A DNA stretch of 64,000 nucleotides from an uncultured Bacteroides sp. (GTDB lineage Bacteria > Bacteroidota > Bacteroidia > Bacteroidales > Bacteroidaceae): NCBI GenBank assembly GCA_948847595.1, contig CAQOGY010000001.1:507836-571835 (forward strand), written 5' to 3'. Position numbers and translations under genes: made by a program. How positions within the stretch are numbered: the stretch's first letter is position 1; the number at the start of each line of letters is the position of its first letter. The notes below the pieces were generated by a model that was given only the letters and a program-made list of their open reading frames with translations, ran no database searches and had not been told where the DNA came from. Positions 7,248 to 15,541 of the stretch are shown here, in pieces.

Positions 7248-8333
7248 ATGGCATTTGAAGCAACTAAAAAAGAGTGGTGTGAACTATATACTTTCTTCCG
7301 CCTGTTGGTGGACGGGAAGGTTGTATTAGGTACGGCAGAGGCGAAAGCAGGAGAGATTTCCTGGCCTGTGGCAATGATTCAACGGGAAGAACATGACGGA
7401 ACACGCCGGTATTATATTGAAGAAGAAACGATTCGCATCGAAGGAGAAACAGGGATTAAGTCCATGCCTCGCGAGGATTTCGGCATTGTGGCCGAATTGA
7501 TATTACAGGCCGTTAAATCTTCTTCGGAGAATGACGTTACCTCACCGGACGGAGTGGAAGAGTTTTTGGACGAAGCGGGTATCTTCGATTTGGAAGCAAA
7601 GACGGAAGACCGTACAGACTTCTCTGTCGCTTTTTGGCATCCGGAAGCACCGTTGAGAGGATTTAATGTCCGTTCCCGATTGAGTGCAATGAATCCGTTG
7701 TTGGATGGCGGACGTGCCGCAAATCTTAAATTGGAACAGAGTGGAATTAAATTTGCCACTCCGACAGTGAACAAGATTAATGCTTTGCCTGAATCTCCTA
7801 ATGAGGTAGCCGAGCGAATGATGATGATTGAACGTTTGGGTGGTGTACTCAAATATTCGGATGTGGCCGACCGTGTATTCCGTAGCAATCTGTTGATGAT
7901 TGACTTGCATTTCCCGCGAGTGTTGACGGAAATGGTGCGCATCATGCATCTGGATGGTGTATCCCGTATCAGTGAACTGACGGAGATTATCAAACAGATA
8001 AACCCGTTGAAGATTAAAGACGAACTGATAAACAAGCATAAGTTCTATGAATTTAAGATGAAGCAGTTCTTGATGGCACTGGCATTGGGTATGCGTCCTG
8101 CGAAAATCTATAACGGACAGGATTCGGCAGTAGAAGGTATACTATTGGTGGATGGCAACGGCAATGTACTCTGTTATCATAAGTCGGAGAAACAAGTGAT
8201 GGAAGACTTCTTGTTCCTGAATACCCGACTGGAGAAAGGTTCTTTGGATAAGGATAAATACGGATTCCTGGAAAGGGAGAACGGAGTATATTACTTCAAG
8301 CTGAATGCGAAGATTGGTCTGGTTAAAAGATAG
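7248..8333 (+). CDS. HpaII-like restriction endonuclease family protein, no partner methyltransferase
   Basis: A 361-aa cytosolic protein. The N-terminus (KKEWCELYTFFRLLVDGKV...), the central block D124-F-S-V ... G138-F-N-V-R-S, and the C-terminus (EGILLVDGNG, LCYH, ENGVYYFKLN) follow, as I remember it, the layout of the HpaII restriction endonuclease family (PF09561-like), whose length is also about 360 aa. In that family I recall the central block as F-S-I-K-S, with Lys as the likely PD-(D/E)xK catalytic residue. Here the position is Arg142. No methyltransferase gene lies nearby, and CCGG is common throughout the window, so an active CCGG cutter would need a methylase elsewhere. It may be inactive or repurposed. 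Confidence 0.6.
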   Translation: MAFEATKKEWCELYTFFRLLVDGKVVLGTAEAKAGEISWPVAMIQREEHDGTRRYYIEEETIRIEGETGIKSMPREDFGIVAELILQAVKSSSENDVTSPDGVEEFLDEAGIFDLEAKTEDRTDFSVAFWHPEAPLRGFNVRSRLSAMNPLLDGGRAANLKLEQSGIKFATPTVNKINALPESPNEVAERMMMIERLGGVLKYSDVADRVFRSNLLMIDLHFPRVLTEMVRIMHLDGVSRISELTEIIKQINPLKIKDELINKHKFYEFKMKQFLMALALGMRPAKIYNGQDSAVEGILLVDGNGNVLCYHKSEKQVMEDFLFLNTRLEKGSLDKDKYGFLERENGVYYFKLNAKIGLVKR

Positions 8334-8363
8334 GTTCTAAACAAGATAAGCTCAAAACATAGT

Positions 8364-8933
8364 ATGAAAACAAATGAGATTTTAGAAAACATCAAAGCAC
8401 GTCGTAGTGTACGGGCTTATACGAATCAGCAAGTTTCAGAAGAAGATTTGCAGGCGATTTTGGAAGCGGCGACTTATGCTCCGAGTGGGATGCATTTGGA
8501 AACATGGCATTTCACGGCTATTCAGAATACCGGCAAACTGTCGGAACTGAACGAACGTATTAAGGGAGCTTTCGCAAAAAGTGATGATACCCGTTTGCAG
8601 GAACGTGGTCATAGCAAGACTTATTGTTGTTATTATCATGCTCCGGCTTTGGTGATTGTATCTAATGAACCCACCCAATGGTGGGCAGGTATGGATTGTG
8701 CCTGTGCAATCGAGAATATGTTCCTTGCCGCCCAGTCTTTGGGAATCGGTTCTTGTTGGATTAATCAGTTAGGTACAACGTGTGACGATCCTGAAGTCCG
8801 CGAATTTATTACTTCACTTGGAGTACCGGAAAATCATAAGGTGTATGGTTGCGTAGCTTTGGGATATGCTGACCCAAAAACTCCGATGAAAGAGAAAAAA
8901 GTGAAAGCGGGTACGGTGACGATTGTCAAATAG
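8364..8933 (+). CDS. Nitroreductase family FMN oxidoreductase
   Basis: A 189-aa FMN-dependent, NAD(P)H-using nitroreductase-fold protein. It starts with the phosphate/FMN-binding signature KARRSVRAYTNQQVSEEDL (12-30), followed by AATYAPSGMHLETWHF. Further on, FLAAQSLGIGSCWINQL and VALGYADPKTP complete the family pattern. It is cytosolic and probably dimeric. The physiological substrate cannot be read from sequence. It begins 30 bases after the HpaII-like gene and may be co-transcribed. It is convergent with gcvP. Confidence 0.9.
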   Translation: MKTNEILENIKARRSVRAYTNQQVSEEDLQAILEAATYAPSGMHLETWHFTAIQNTGKLSELNERIKGAFAKSDDTRLQERGHSKTYCCYYHAPALVIVSNEPTQWWAGMDCACAIENMFLAAQSLGIGSCWINQLGTTCDDPEVREFITSLGVPENHKVYGCVALGYADPKTPMKEKKVKAGTVTIVK

Positions 8934-8961
8934 AGAATATCAGCCGACTTATTATTTTGAA

Positions 8962-9049
8962 GCAACGCTTTACGATTCATAAATCGGTGCTTTACAACAT
9001 TTAAAGCGGCGCTTTAGGACTCCTAAAACGCCGCTTTATATTTTATGAA
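8962..9049. repeat. 22-bp-period tandem array, four units
   Basis: Four adjoining 22-base units (8962, 8984, 9006, 9028) share GCTTTA at unit positions 6-11 (CGCTTTA in three of the four) and an A-rich end, three of them ending in TAAA. The last two units together make the hairpin at 9002-9038. The period equals that of the arrays near 5.5, 14.45, 38.0 and 46.5 kb, although the sequence differs. Confidence 0.8.
9002..9044. terminator. Bidirectional terminator hairpin between nitroreductase and gcvP
   Basis: TAAAGCGGCG (9002-9011) pairs with CGCCGCTTTA (9029-9038). Inside, TTTAGGA pairs with TCCTAAA, giving a long two-part stem. A TATTTT run follows on the plus strand. It is formed from units 3 and 4 of the 22-bp array and serves two convergent genes. 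Confidence 0.75.
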
Positions 9050-9085
9050 ACGTCATGTTCTCCAAGTTACCTCAGAGACACATAA

Positions 9086-11935
9086 TCAATCGAATGTTCC
9101 ATATCGGGTCGGCAACAGTTTGCGGTCACCCAAGGTATTATCTACACGTGCTACGTTTACCCAGAATTTATTGTCACGTACACTTGCTATCGGATAAGCT
9201 GCCTTTTCACGTGTGTATGAATGTTCCCAACGGTCATTAACCACTTCATATTCGGGATGAGGGGCATTAATCAATACATTGTCATTCTTGTCCGCTTCGC
9301 CGTTCTTCACTTCCTGGATTTCTTTCCAGATATTCAGCATGACATCTATAAAGTTATCCAGTTCGGCAAGGCTCTCGCTTTCCGTCGGTTCAATCATCAG
9401 TGTACCGTGAACAGGGAAAGATAGGGTAGGAGCATGATAACCGTAGTCCATCAGACGCTTTGCAATATCATTCTCCGAAATACCGGTTTCTTCGTGTACT
9501 TTGCGACATTCCAAAATCATTTCGTGTCCTACAAAGCCATTTGCTCCGCGATAGACGACACCATAAGTGTCCTTCAGGCAAGCAGCCAGGTAATTGGCAT
9601 TCAGAATGGCAATTTTAGTTGCCTGTGTCAAACCTTCCGTACCCATCATCCGGATATATCCATATGTGATAGGCAAAATACCTGCGCTGCCGAACGGGGC
9701 GGAAGAAACCTGATTCTGTGAATTGCCGAAGATGCCATGTCCGGGCAGGAAGGGCACCAAGTGTTCCGCCACGCAGATAGGGCCTACTCCCGGGCCACCG
9801 CCACCGTGAGGGGAAGCGAAGGTCTTATGAAGATTCAGATGGCAGACATCCGCACCGATAAATCCCGGATTGGTCAATCCTACTTGTGCATTCATATTAG
9901 CGCCATCCATATATACTTGTGCGCCACAGGCATGAATTATTTCACAAATCTCCTTTATCTCCGTTTCAAAGATGCCGTGAGTGGAAGGATAGGTAATCAT
10001 TAATGCGGCTAATTCATCCTTATTCTCTTCAGCTTTGGCACGCAAGTCGTCCATATCCACATTTCCCAGCTCGTCGCAGGCACAAGTGACGGTCGTAAAT
10101 CCTGCCTGGATAGCCGATGCGGGATTCGTTCCGTGAGCCGATGCCGGAATCAGAACTTTGTTACGATGTCCCTGACCGATACTTTCAAGATAAGCGCGAA
10201 TCACGCGAAGACCGGTATATTCTCCGGCAGCACCCGAATTCGGCTGTAAACTGACTCCTGCGAAGCCGGTGATAATCTTCAAGTCATCACTTAAATTCTT
10301 TATTAATTCACGATATCCCTCTGCCTGATCTTCGGGAACCAACGGATGCATACCCATAAATCCGGAACAGCTCAAAGGCAACATCTCCGAAGCGGCATTC
10401 AACTTCATTGTACAAGAACCAAGGGAAATCATAGATTGAGCCAATGAAATATCCTTGCGATCCAAGCGTTTGATGTAGCGCATCATTTCCGTTTCCGTAT
10501 GATACTTGCTGAATACTTCGTGAGTAAGGAAAGGAGACGTACGCTTCAACGCCTTGTCGATATTGCTTTTTTCGGGAATATCATCTACTTTCTGATAATC
10601 TTTTCCGGCAGCAATGGCAAAGATGGAAAGCAACACGTTAGCGGCTGCGATATCAGTAGTTTCGTCAATGCTGAAACCTACATTCCCATTCTCATAATAA
10701 CGTAGATTTACTTCTTTGCTAAGTGCAATCGTACGAATCTGCTGTGCCGAAACGTGTTCGGGCAGTTCAAAACGCAATGTATCGAAATATTGTGCGTTGA
10801 CTTGCATATATCCGAATTTCTTCAGTTGCTTGTCAAGAAAAACTGTGATGCTGTGGATGCGTGAAGCAATGGTTGAAATACCTTCCTGGCCGTGATAGAC
10901 AGCATAGAAACCTGCCATTGTGGCGAGCAGGGCTTGAGCCGTGCAGATATTCGATGTCGCTTTTTCGCGCTTGATATGTTGCTCGCGTGTCTGCAAAGCC
11001 ATCCGGTAACAGAGCTTGCCGTATTTATCTTTCGACCATCCGATGATACGTCCCGGCATATTCCGTTTGTATTCATCCCGTGTGGCGAAGTAAGCAGCGG
11101 ACGGGCCACCATAGAACATCGGTGTGCCCAGGCGTTGAGTTGTTCCGAATACGATATCCGCTCCCCATTCTCCCGGAGGAGTCAGCAAGGCGAGACTTAG
11201 AATATCAGCGGCAACAGCCACTTTGCAATCAGCCGCATGTGCTTTTTCTGTAAACGCGGCATAATCTTCTACACTTCCGTTGGAATTTGGATATTGCAGG
11301 ATGCAGGCGAATACTTCCGGTGAAGGCTCGAAATCTTTATATTTACCTATGCGCAGTTCGATACCTTGCGGCACGGCACGTGTAGTCATGACAGCCAGTG
11401 TTTGCGGGAAAATGTTTTCGTCTACAAAGACAACGTTTGCACCCGATTTCTGTTGGGCACGGGAGCGCAGGGCATACATCATGCTGACAGCTTCGGCAGC
11501 GGCGGTTCCCTCGTCCAGCAATGAACAGTTGGCAAGCGGCATGGCGGTGAGGTCACATACGGCTGTCTGGAAATTCATCAATGCTTCCAGACGTCCTTGA
11601 GACACTTCCGCCTGATAAGGAGTGTAAGAAGTGTACCACACCGGATTCTCGAATACATTCCGTTGGATAACGGCGGGCGTGATTGTATTATACCAACCCA
11701 GTCCGATATAGGTGGTGTACAGTTTGTTTTTGCTTGCCAATGCGGCAATGTGTTTTCCAAATTCGTATTCCGTCAATGGGCTCGTCAATGCCAACGGTTC
11801 TTTCAGCCGGATATTGGCAGGAATTGTTTTGTCAATAAGTTCATCCAGTGATTCTACTCCGATTTTGCGGAGCATCACGGTTGTGTCTTGTTCATTGATG
11901 CCGATGTGACGGCTAGCTAACAAATCGGTTTTCAT
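9086..11935 (-). CDS. gcvP: Glycine dehydrogenase (decarboxylating), P protein
   Basis: PLP-dependent P protein of the glycine cleavage system (949 aa, full-length single-chain form). It decarboxylates glycine and passes aminomethyl to the lipoyl H protein. The start MKTDLLASRHIGINEQD matches the family. The C-terminal half carries the PLP Lys motif LNLHKTFASPHGGGGPG, followed by PFLPGH. The N-terminal half contains SLLDEGTAAAEA. The gcvT and gcvH genes are not in this window. lipB at 31.7 kb makes the lipoyl cofactor for the H protein but is unlinked. It is the last gene of a minus-strand run (DUF3298, rsmG, MBL, gcvP), starting 21 bases after the MBL gene. Confidence 0.97.
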   Translation of the reverse strand: MKTDLLASRHIGINEQDTTVMLRKIGVESLDELIDKTIPANIRLKEPLALTSPLTEYEFGKHIAALASKNKLYTTYIGLGWYNTITPAVIQRNVFENPVWYTSYTPYQAEVSQGRLEALMNFQTAVCDLTAMPLANCSLLDEGTAAAEAVSMMYALRSRAQQKSGANVVFVDENIFPQTLAVMTTRAVPQGIELRIGKYKDFEPSPEVFACILQYPNSNGSVEDYAAFTEKAHAADCKVAVAADILSLALLTPPGEWGADIVFGTTQRLGTPMFYGGPSAAYFATRDEYKRNMPGRIIGWSKDKYGKLCYRMALQTREQHIKREKATSNICTAQALLATMAGFYAVYHGQEGISTIASRIHSITVFLDKQLKKFGYMQVNAQYFDTLRFELPEHVSAQQIRTIALSKEVNLRYYENGNVGFSIDETTDIAAANVLLSIFAIAAGKDYQKVDDIPEKSNIDKALKRTSPFLTHEVFSKYHTETEMMRYIKRLDRKDISLAQSMISLGSCTMKLNAASEMLPLSCSGFMGMHPLVPEDQAEGYRELIKNLSDDLKIITGFAGVSLQPNSGAAGEYTGLRVIRAYLESIGQGHRNKVLIPASAHGTNPASAIQAGFTTVTCACDELGNVDMDDLRAKAEENKDELAALMITYPSTHGIFETEIKEICEIIHACGAQVYMDGANMNAQVGLTNPGFIGADVCHLNLHKTFASPHGGGGPGVGPICVAEHLVPFLPGHGIFGNSQNQVSSAPFGSAGILPITYGYIRMMGTEGLTQATKIAILNANYLAACLKDTYGVVYRGANGFVGHEMILECRKVHEETGISENDIAKRLMDYGYHAPTLSFPVHGTLMIEPTESESLAELDNFIDVMLNIWKEIQEVKNGEADKNDNVLINAPHPEYEVVNDRWEHSYTREKAAYPIASVRDNKFWVNVARVDNTLGDRKLLPTRYGTFD

Positions 11936-11956
11936 ATTATGAGGGATTTTTATGTG

Positions 11957-12595
11957 TTATCTGAAAAATGGATTCTCTGCTTTTTCCATTCCGATGGTCG
12001 TGGGAGCGCCATGTCCCGGATAAACGACTGTCTCGTTAGGAAGGACGAAAAGACGGCTGCAAATATGCTCTATCAGTTCGTCGAAGTTGCCACCTGTAAG
12101 GTCGGCGCGGCCGATACTGCCTTGGAACAGGACATCGCCGGAGAACATACAGTTGTCTTCTTTGCAATAATACACCAGGCTACCGGGCGAGTGTCCGGGT
12201 ACATGGATTGCTTCCAGTTGGGTGTGTCCGAAAGTGATGATATCACCATCATGCAGATATTTCCCTAACGGGACAGGTGCTTCCTGCAACTGGAAACCAA
12301 ACATCCGGCTTTGTTTCGGCGCTTCGTCAATCCAGTATTCGTCAGCTTTGTTGGCTTCTGCCGACAGACCGAATTCTTTCAGCATGAAAGGATTTCCGAA
12401 GATATGATCCAAATGTAAGTGAGTATTCAGAAGATGCTTCACGGTGAGTCCGTTCGTGAGAATGAACTTCTTCAGTGCTTGTTTCTCTTCTTCATAGAAA
12501 CAGCCCGGATCAATGACGACTGCTTCTTTTGTTTCGTCCCATAATACGTAGCAATTTACGGGAAACATATTAAATTCAAACCTTTTTATTTTCAT
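11957..12595 (-). CDS. MBL-fold metallo-hydrolase (glyoxalase II-like)
   Basis: A 212-aa metallo-beta-lactamase-fold hydrolase. The metal motif THLHLDH (58-64), GHSPGSLVYY, FSGDVLFQGSIGRADL and PGHGAPTTIG give the full set of binuclear zinc ligands. The compact size and the GDVLFQGSIGR segment resemble YcbL-type glyoxalase II proteins. It acts in the cytosol, probably on a thioester. The neighbours (gcvP and rsmG) do not reveal the substrate. Confidence 0.88.
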   Translation of the reverse strand: MKIKRFEFNMFPVNCYVLWDETKEAVVIDPGCFYEEEKQALKKFILTNGLTVKHLLNTHLHLDHIFGNPFMLKEFGLSAEANKADEYWIDEAPKQSRMFGFQLQEAPVPLGKYLHDGDIITFGHTQLEAIHVPGHSPGSLVYYCKEDNCMFSGDVLFQGSIGRADLTGGNFDELIEHICSRLFVLPNETVVYPGHGAPTTIGMEKAENPFFR

Positions 12596-12637
12596 GGTTC
12601 TTTTCTATGATTAAATCTTATTCGGAACTAATAGTCT

Positions 12638-13258
12638 TTAAATCGGAACATATACCACTTTTTTGGTTTCAAAGAATTCTTCTTCGAAGTTATCGCTCAA
12701 GCTATGAATCATTGTCTTGTGCTTGAACGGCATTGTCTCATGCTCCAGCTCGCCGCCTTTGAGACAGATTAGCCCGTTGGGCAACGCGTTCTGCTGTTTG
12801 GAAGAAATATTCTTTTTGATAATCTTGACCAAATCCGTCAAAGGCATCACGGCACGGCTGACAACAAAGTCGAATGTACGTTTTTCCTCTTCCGCACGGG
12901 CATGGCGGAAAGTGACATTCTTCAGTCCGATGGCATTGGCTACCTCTGTCGCTACACGTACTTTCTTGCCGATGCTGTCCACGAGATGAAACTTCGTTTC
13001 AGGAAATAATATAGCCAATGGAATGCCGGGGAAACCGCCGCCCGTACCCAAGTCCATGACACTGGTTCCGGGACGGAACTGGATTACTTTGGCAATACCT
13101 AACGAATGGAGCACATGGTGCTCATACAAATTCTCGATGTCCTTGCGTGAGATAACGTTGATTTTCGAATTCCAATCGATATAGAGGTCATATAGAGCCG
13201 CAAATTGTTTGCGTTGCTCTTCTGTCAGTTCAGGGAAGTATTTCTGTATGATTTCCAC
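12638..13258 (-). CDS. rsmG: 16S rRNA (guanine-527-N7) methyltransferase
   Basis: A 206-aa SAM-dependent Rossmann methyltransferase of the RsmG/GidB family, which modifies G527 in the 530 loop of 16S rRNA. It contains the SAM-binding MDLGTGGGFPGIPLAI, followed by KFHLVDSIGKKVRV, FRHARAEE and FVVSRAV, all typical for RsmG. The length is normal. It lies 42 bases upstream of the MBL gene on the same strand. In other bacteria, loss of rsmG gives low-level streptomycin resistance. Confidence 0.95.
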   Translation of the reverse strand: MEIIQKYFPELTEEQRKQFAALYDLYIDWNSKINVISRKDIENLYEHHVLHSLGIAKVIQFRPGTSVMDLGTGGGFPGIPLAILFPETKFHLVDSIGKKVRVATEVANAIGLKNVTFRHARAEEEKRTFDFVVSRAVMPLTDLVKIIKKNISSKQQNALPNGLICLKGGELEHETMPFKHKTMIHSLSDNFEEEFFETKKVVYVPI

Positions 13259-13296
13259 TTTTATTAATTACAAATTACGGATTATAAATTATAGTA

Positions 13297-13348
13297 AATG
13301 AATATCCTTCATAATTACTATTGGCGTAGTAACAACAGGATATTCATT
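13297..13348 (-). terminator. Long stem-loop behind the DUF3298 lipoprotein gene
   Basis: AATGAATATCCT (13297-13308) pairs perfectly with AGGATATTCATT (13337-13348). An inner TTACTA...TAGTAA adds a second stem. It lies between the stop of the DUF3298 gene and the start of rsmG. No strong U-tract follows, so it could be a weak terminator or a processing site. Confidence 0.6.
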
Positions 13349-13370
13349 GGGTTTTGTTCTTTTATGAAGT

Positions 13371-14222
13371 TTAATCTTTCAGCTCTCCCAAAATCGGGTT
13401 GCTGCCGAGAAGATGTTCCATCATAGGGAATGGAATTGTCACCTTTACGGGGCCCATAGAATAGGGAGTGATATCATATACATTATAGTAGAAGGTAACG
13501 CCCTCTTTACTTAGATAGAAATTCTCGGTCGGGGTAATGTCACCGGTTGAAGCATATCCCATGTCTTCCAAAGCTTCGTGAGTCGTCACTTTGTTATCAG
13601 CCATGAGCTGGTTCCAGATCAGGTCGGTCAATGAGTCTTTGTAATCTCCGACGAAGATATCATCAAGACGAAGCGGGCGCATCAGAGTAAGATCCATATT
13701 CAGATAAGTTGTCATATAGATGCCGTGTGCACCGCCGGTGTATTCATTATAGTCGATACGATACACAAGCAAGTCTTTCTCATACAGTTGCACGTGGCTT
13801 TCGATACCCTTATAATAAGAATACCAGGCACCGATGGAAGCTTCGTCTTCCTTGTCTTTTTCATCCTCTGTGTACATCGGCTCCAGATCGCGGCGATATT
13901 CACTGATATAATTTTCAGTATATTGCTTTATAACCTCTTCCGGTTTTTCCCCGATGTACTTATCGCCGAAACAGGCGGAAATGAAATAAGCATTCAAACT
14001 GTCTTTCAGCATATCATCCGATGACTTGACGGGATAGGCGAAATTGATAATAATATTACAAGCCGGTTTGGCTGTATCGTTGAACAGGTGTGCCGTCTTG
14101 TTCACCTGAATACTATCGAACTGCAACGCACCTGTATTTTTGTTCATCTTGTCATGACAAGAAAACAAAAAGCCGCTTACCGAAAGTATAATAGCAAGCA
14201 GGCTGACATATTGTTTTTTCAT
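13371..14222 (-). CDS. DUF3298/RsiV-like lipoprotein
   Basis: A 283-aa exported lipoprotein; the signal peptide ends in a lipobox (GFLFSC, Cys22). The mature part has a DUF4163-like N-terminal half and a C-terminal DUF3298 domain (SIGAWYSYYKGIE, YTGGAHGIYMTTYLN, LRLDDIF), as in RsiV-type proteins. In RsiV, DUF3298 binds lysozyme. Here there is no sigma factor or anti-sigma segment next to it, so only a cell-envelope location is supported. A -7 box lies on the minus strand at 14271-14278, about 50 bases before the start. Confidence 0.8.
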   Translation of the reverse strand: MKKQYVSLLAIILSVSGFLFSCHDKMNKNTGALQFDSIQVNKTAHLFNDTAKPACNIIINFAYPVKSSDDMLKDSLNAYFISACFGDKYIGEKPEEVIKQYTENYISEYRRDLEPMYTEDEKDKEDEASIGAWYSYYKGIESHVQLYEKDLLVYRIDYNEYTGGAHGIYMTTYLNMDLTLMRPLRLDDIFVGDYKDSLTDLIWNQLMADNKVTTHEALEDMGYASTGDITPTENFYLSKEGVTFYYNVYDITPYSMGPVKVTIPFPMMEHLLGSNPILGELKD

Positions 14223-14414
14223 ACTCGTTTTTTCTATAAATTACACATTTACTGTCTCATTCACTATTGACAAATATAGATGAAATTCATGAATCGGACT
14301 AATAAAAACAGAAAAATATTCAGATGATTTTCAAACTTTGCTTATCATTAGAGCCTTATCTAAGGAGTGGATTTATAACTAGGTCGATATTCCTTATAAA
14401 TTATATGTTTATTT

Positions 14415-14498
14415 TACCGTTTGGCAAGTTTTCGTCGTTGGGCAACCGCAATCACACCGTTGCCCAATGACGAATTTATCGTTAGCCAACGGTGAAAA
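14415..14498. repeat. 22-bp-period array with CGTT-x-G(G/C)CAA core
   Basis: Three exact 22-base units (14433, 14455, 14477) each have CGTT at positions 4-7 and then xG(G/C)CAA or CCCAA. An 18-base partial copy precedes them from 14415. CGTCGTTGGGCAAC (14433-14446) pairs with GTTGCCCAATGACG (14459-14472) with one mismatch, and the outermost units can also pair. Confidence 0.75.
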
Positions 14499-14518
14499 CG
14501 TCTCAAATGTGTTAAATG

Positions 14519-14555
14519 TCAAAAAAAATAGGAAGACATTTCTGCCTTCCTATTA
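14519..14555 (-). terminator. Terminator of the first HU-like gene
   Basis: On the minus strand AATAGGAAG (14546-14554 read in reverse) pairs with CTTCCTATT and is followed by a run of eight T (complement of 14521-14528). It lies 25 bases after the stop codon. Confidence 0.85.
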
Positions 14556-14579
14556 TTAAAAAACGAGAGATCCCCCCTG

Positions 14580-15050
14580 TCAGAGACTAGGGTCGGGTGT
14601 CTCTTCCTCACCCGGATCAACTGTACCTCCATTACCGTTTTCATCCCCGCTTTCGGCGCCGTTAACAGAAAATAGCTCCATACCGGCATTGGACAGCATG
14701 GACTGGAACTTGCTTCCCGGTGTGAAGGCAATTCTCCTTCGGATGATGGATGAAGCTGTCACCTCCTTTTCATCATCTTGTCCTTCCGCATTGATAGCGG
14801 GGCGGAAGGAGCCGAATTCACCCAATTTCACCGAGAAACCCTCTTCAAGATAGGCAATCATTGTGTCTTGCGCACCTGCCAGCACTACATCCACTATCGA
14901 ACGATGGATGCCTGTCCGTTGATTTACTTCACTACACAACTTTGCGTAGCCAATGCTGCCAACAAGAACATTGGCTGCCACATACTTCTCTACAGGATTC
15001 TCCTTGTCGAATCGAAGTACGATTTTCTTCTTTTTGTACCTTAGTGACAT
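14580..15050 (-). CDS. HU-like (HU-HIG type) DNA-binding protein with acidic tail
   Basis: A 156-aa protein beginning MSLRYKKKKIVLRFD. ATG 15050 is chosen because an upstream in-frame ATG at 15089 adds residues not seen in the family and sits closer to the -7 box at 15106-15113. The middle carries an HU/IHF-like fold (VEKYVAANVLVGSIGY, VDVVLAGAQDTMIAYLEEGFSVKLGEFGSF). The last 30 residues are acidic and Pro-rich (DPGEEETPDPSL). These Bacteroidota HU-like proteins occur beside smalltalk genes, as here (divergent gene at 15339) and again at 45.3-46.0 kb. The nucleoid or replication role is inferred. Confidence 0.8.
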   Translation of the reverse strand: MSLRYKKKKIVLRFDKENPVEKYVAANVLVGSIGYAKLCSEVNQRTGIHRSIVDVVLAGAQDTMIAYLEEGFSVKLGEFGSFRPAINAEGQDDEKEVTASSIIRRRIAFTPGSKFQSMLSNAGMELFSVNGAESGDENGNGGTVDPGEEETPDPSL

Positions 15051-15152
15051 AAAAAATAGTTTATATGAATAAATAAATCCAGAAGCCACTCTCTTGGCTC
15101 CGGCACAAAAGTAGTTCTACAAAATGGCTTCTGCATCATCTGAATTATTCTA

Positions 15153-15182
15153 ATTCGTGACTTTCTCCGAACAGTCACGAAT
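15153..15182. promoter_or_regulatory. Perfect 10-bp dyad between HU-like and smalltalk genes
   Basis: ATTCGTGACT (15153-15162) and AGTCACGAAT (15173-15182) form a perfect inverted repeat around a 10-base loop. It sits in the intergenic region of two divergent genes with no T-run on either side. A protein-binding operator or an RNA hairpin are both possible. Confidence 0.45.
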
Positions 15183-15338
15183 GGGATCTGAGAATCTTTC
15201 TTTCCTCCGAATTACCGCTCTACTTTTGCCATCATCAAGACTTGAGAACAGCAGATAGATATGAAAGTACTGATAGACGAGCACAGATAGTCTGCAAGTA
15301 ATTAACCCTTTAACGATCTGAAAGGAGGTGTAAATAGT

Positions 15339-15440
15339 ATGGCAATAAAGAAATCCGTATGGGACGTCATTATCAAAGTGGTGATAGCCGCCGTTTCGGC
15401 TTTGGCAGGAGCGCTTGGCGTGAATGCGACGAATTTGTAA
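15339..15440 (+). CDS. Smalltalk protein (33 aa)
   Basis: A 33-residue protein, MAIKKSVWDVIIKVV..., with a basic N-terminus and one hydrophobic helix (residues 8-28), matching the Bacteroides family annotated as smalltalk. The ribosome-binding site AAAGGAGGTG (15321-15330), 8 bases before the ATG, is a near-perfect Shine-Dalgarno, which is exceptional in this phylum and supports expression. Function is unknown. In the second copy (45342-45443) the gene sits between an HU-like and an amidase gene; here no amidase follows and the RHS system comes next. Confidence 0.75.
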   Translation: MAIKKSVWDVIIKVVIAAVSALAGALGVNATNL

Positions 15441-15472
15441 AAGCAAATAAGTAAACAAGTAATTAAAACTCT

Positions 15473-15508
15473 CATCCCGGGCATAGTGAAGAATGCATGC
15501 CTGGGATG
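15473..15508. other. Stem-loop between smalltalk and RHS genes
   Basis: CATCCCGGGCAT (15473-15484) pairs with ATGCCTGGGATG (15497-15508), with one G-T wobble and a 12-base loop. No T-run follows, so readthrough into the RHS gene at 15542 is possible. It may be an attenuator or 3'-end-stabilising hairpin. Confidence 0.55.
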
Positions 15509-15541
15509 ACAAAATAAACATTCAAACAAAAATGAATTAAC

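Larger units (their letters stand above)
14223..14579. other. Intergenic region with promoter, 22-bp array and terminator
   Basis: This 357-base gap holds a minus-strand -7 box (CAAATATA at 14271-14278, read as TATATTTG) for the DUF3298 gene, the 22-bp repeat array at 14415-14498, and the terminator of the HU-like gene at 14519-14555. No additional reading frame with coding character was seen. Confidence 0.6.

Noticed and set aside
10822..11112. Open frames inside gcvP, RHS and transporter genes
   Set aside because: They are overlapped by strong family matches in another frame and lack promoter or domain support.
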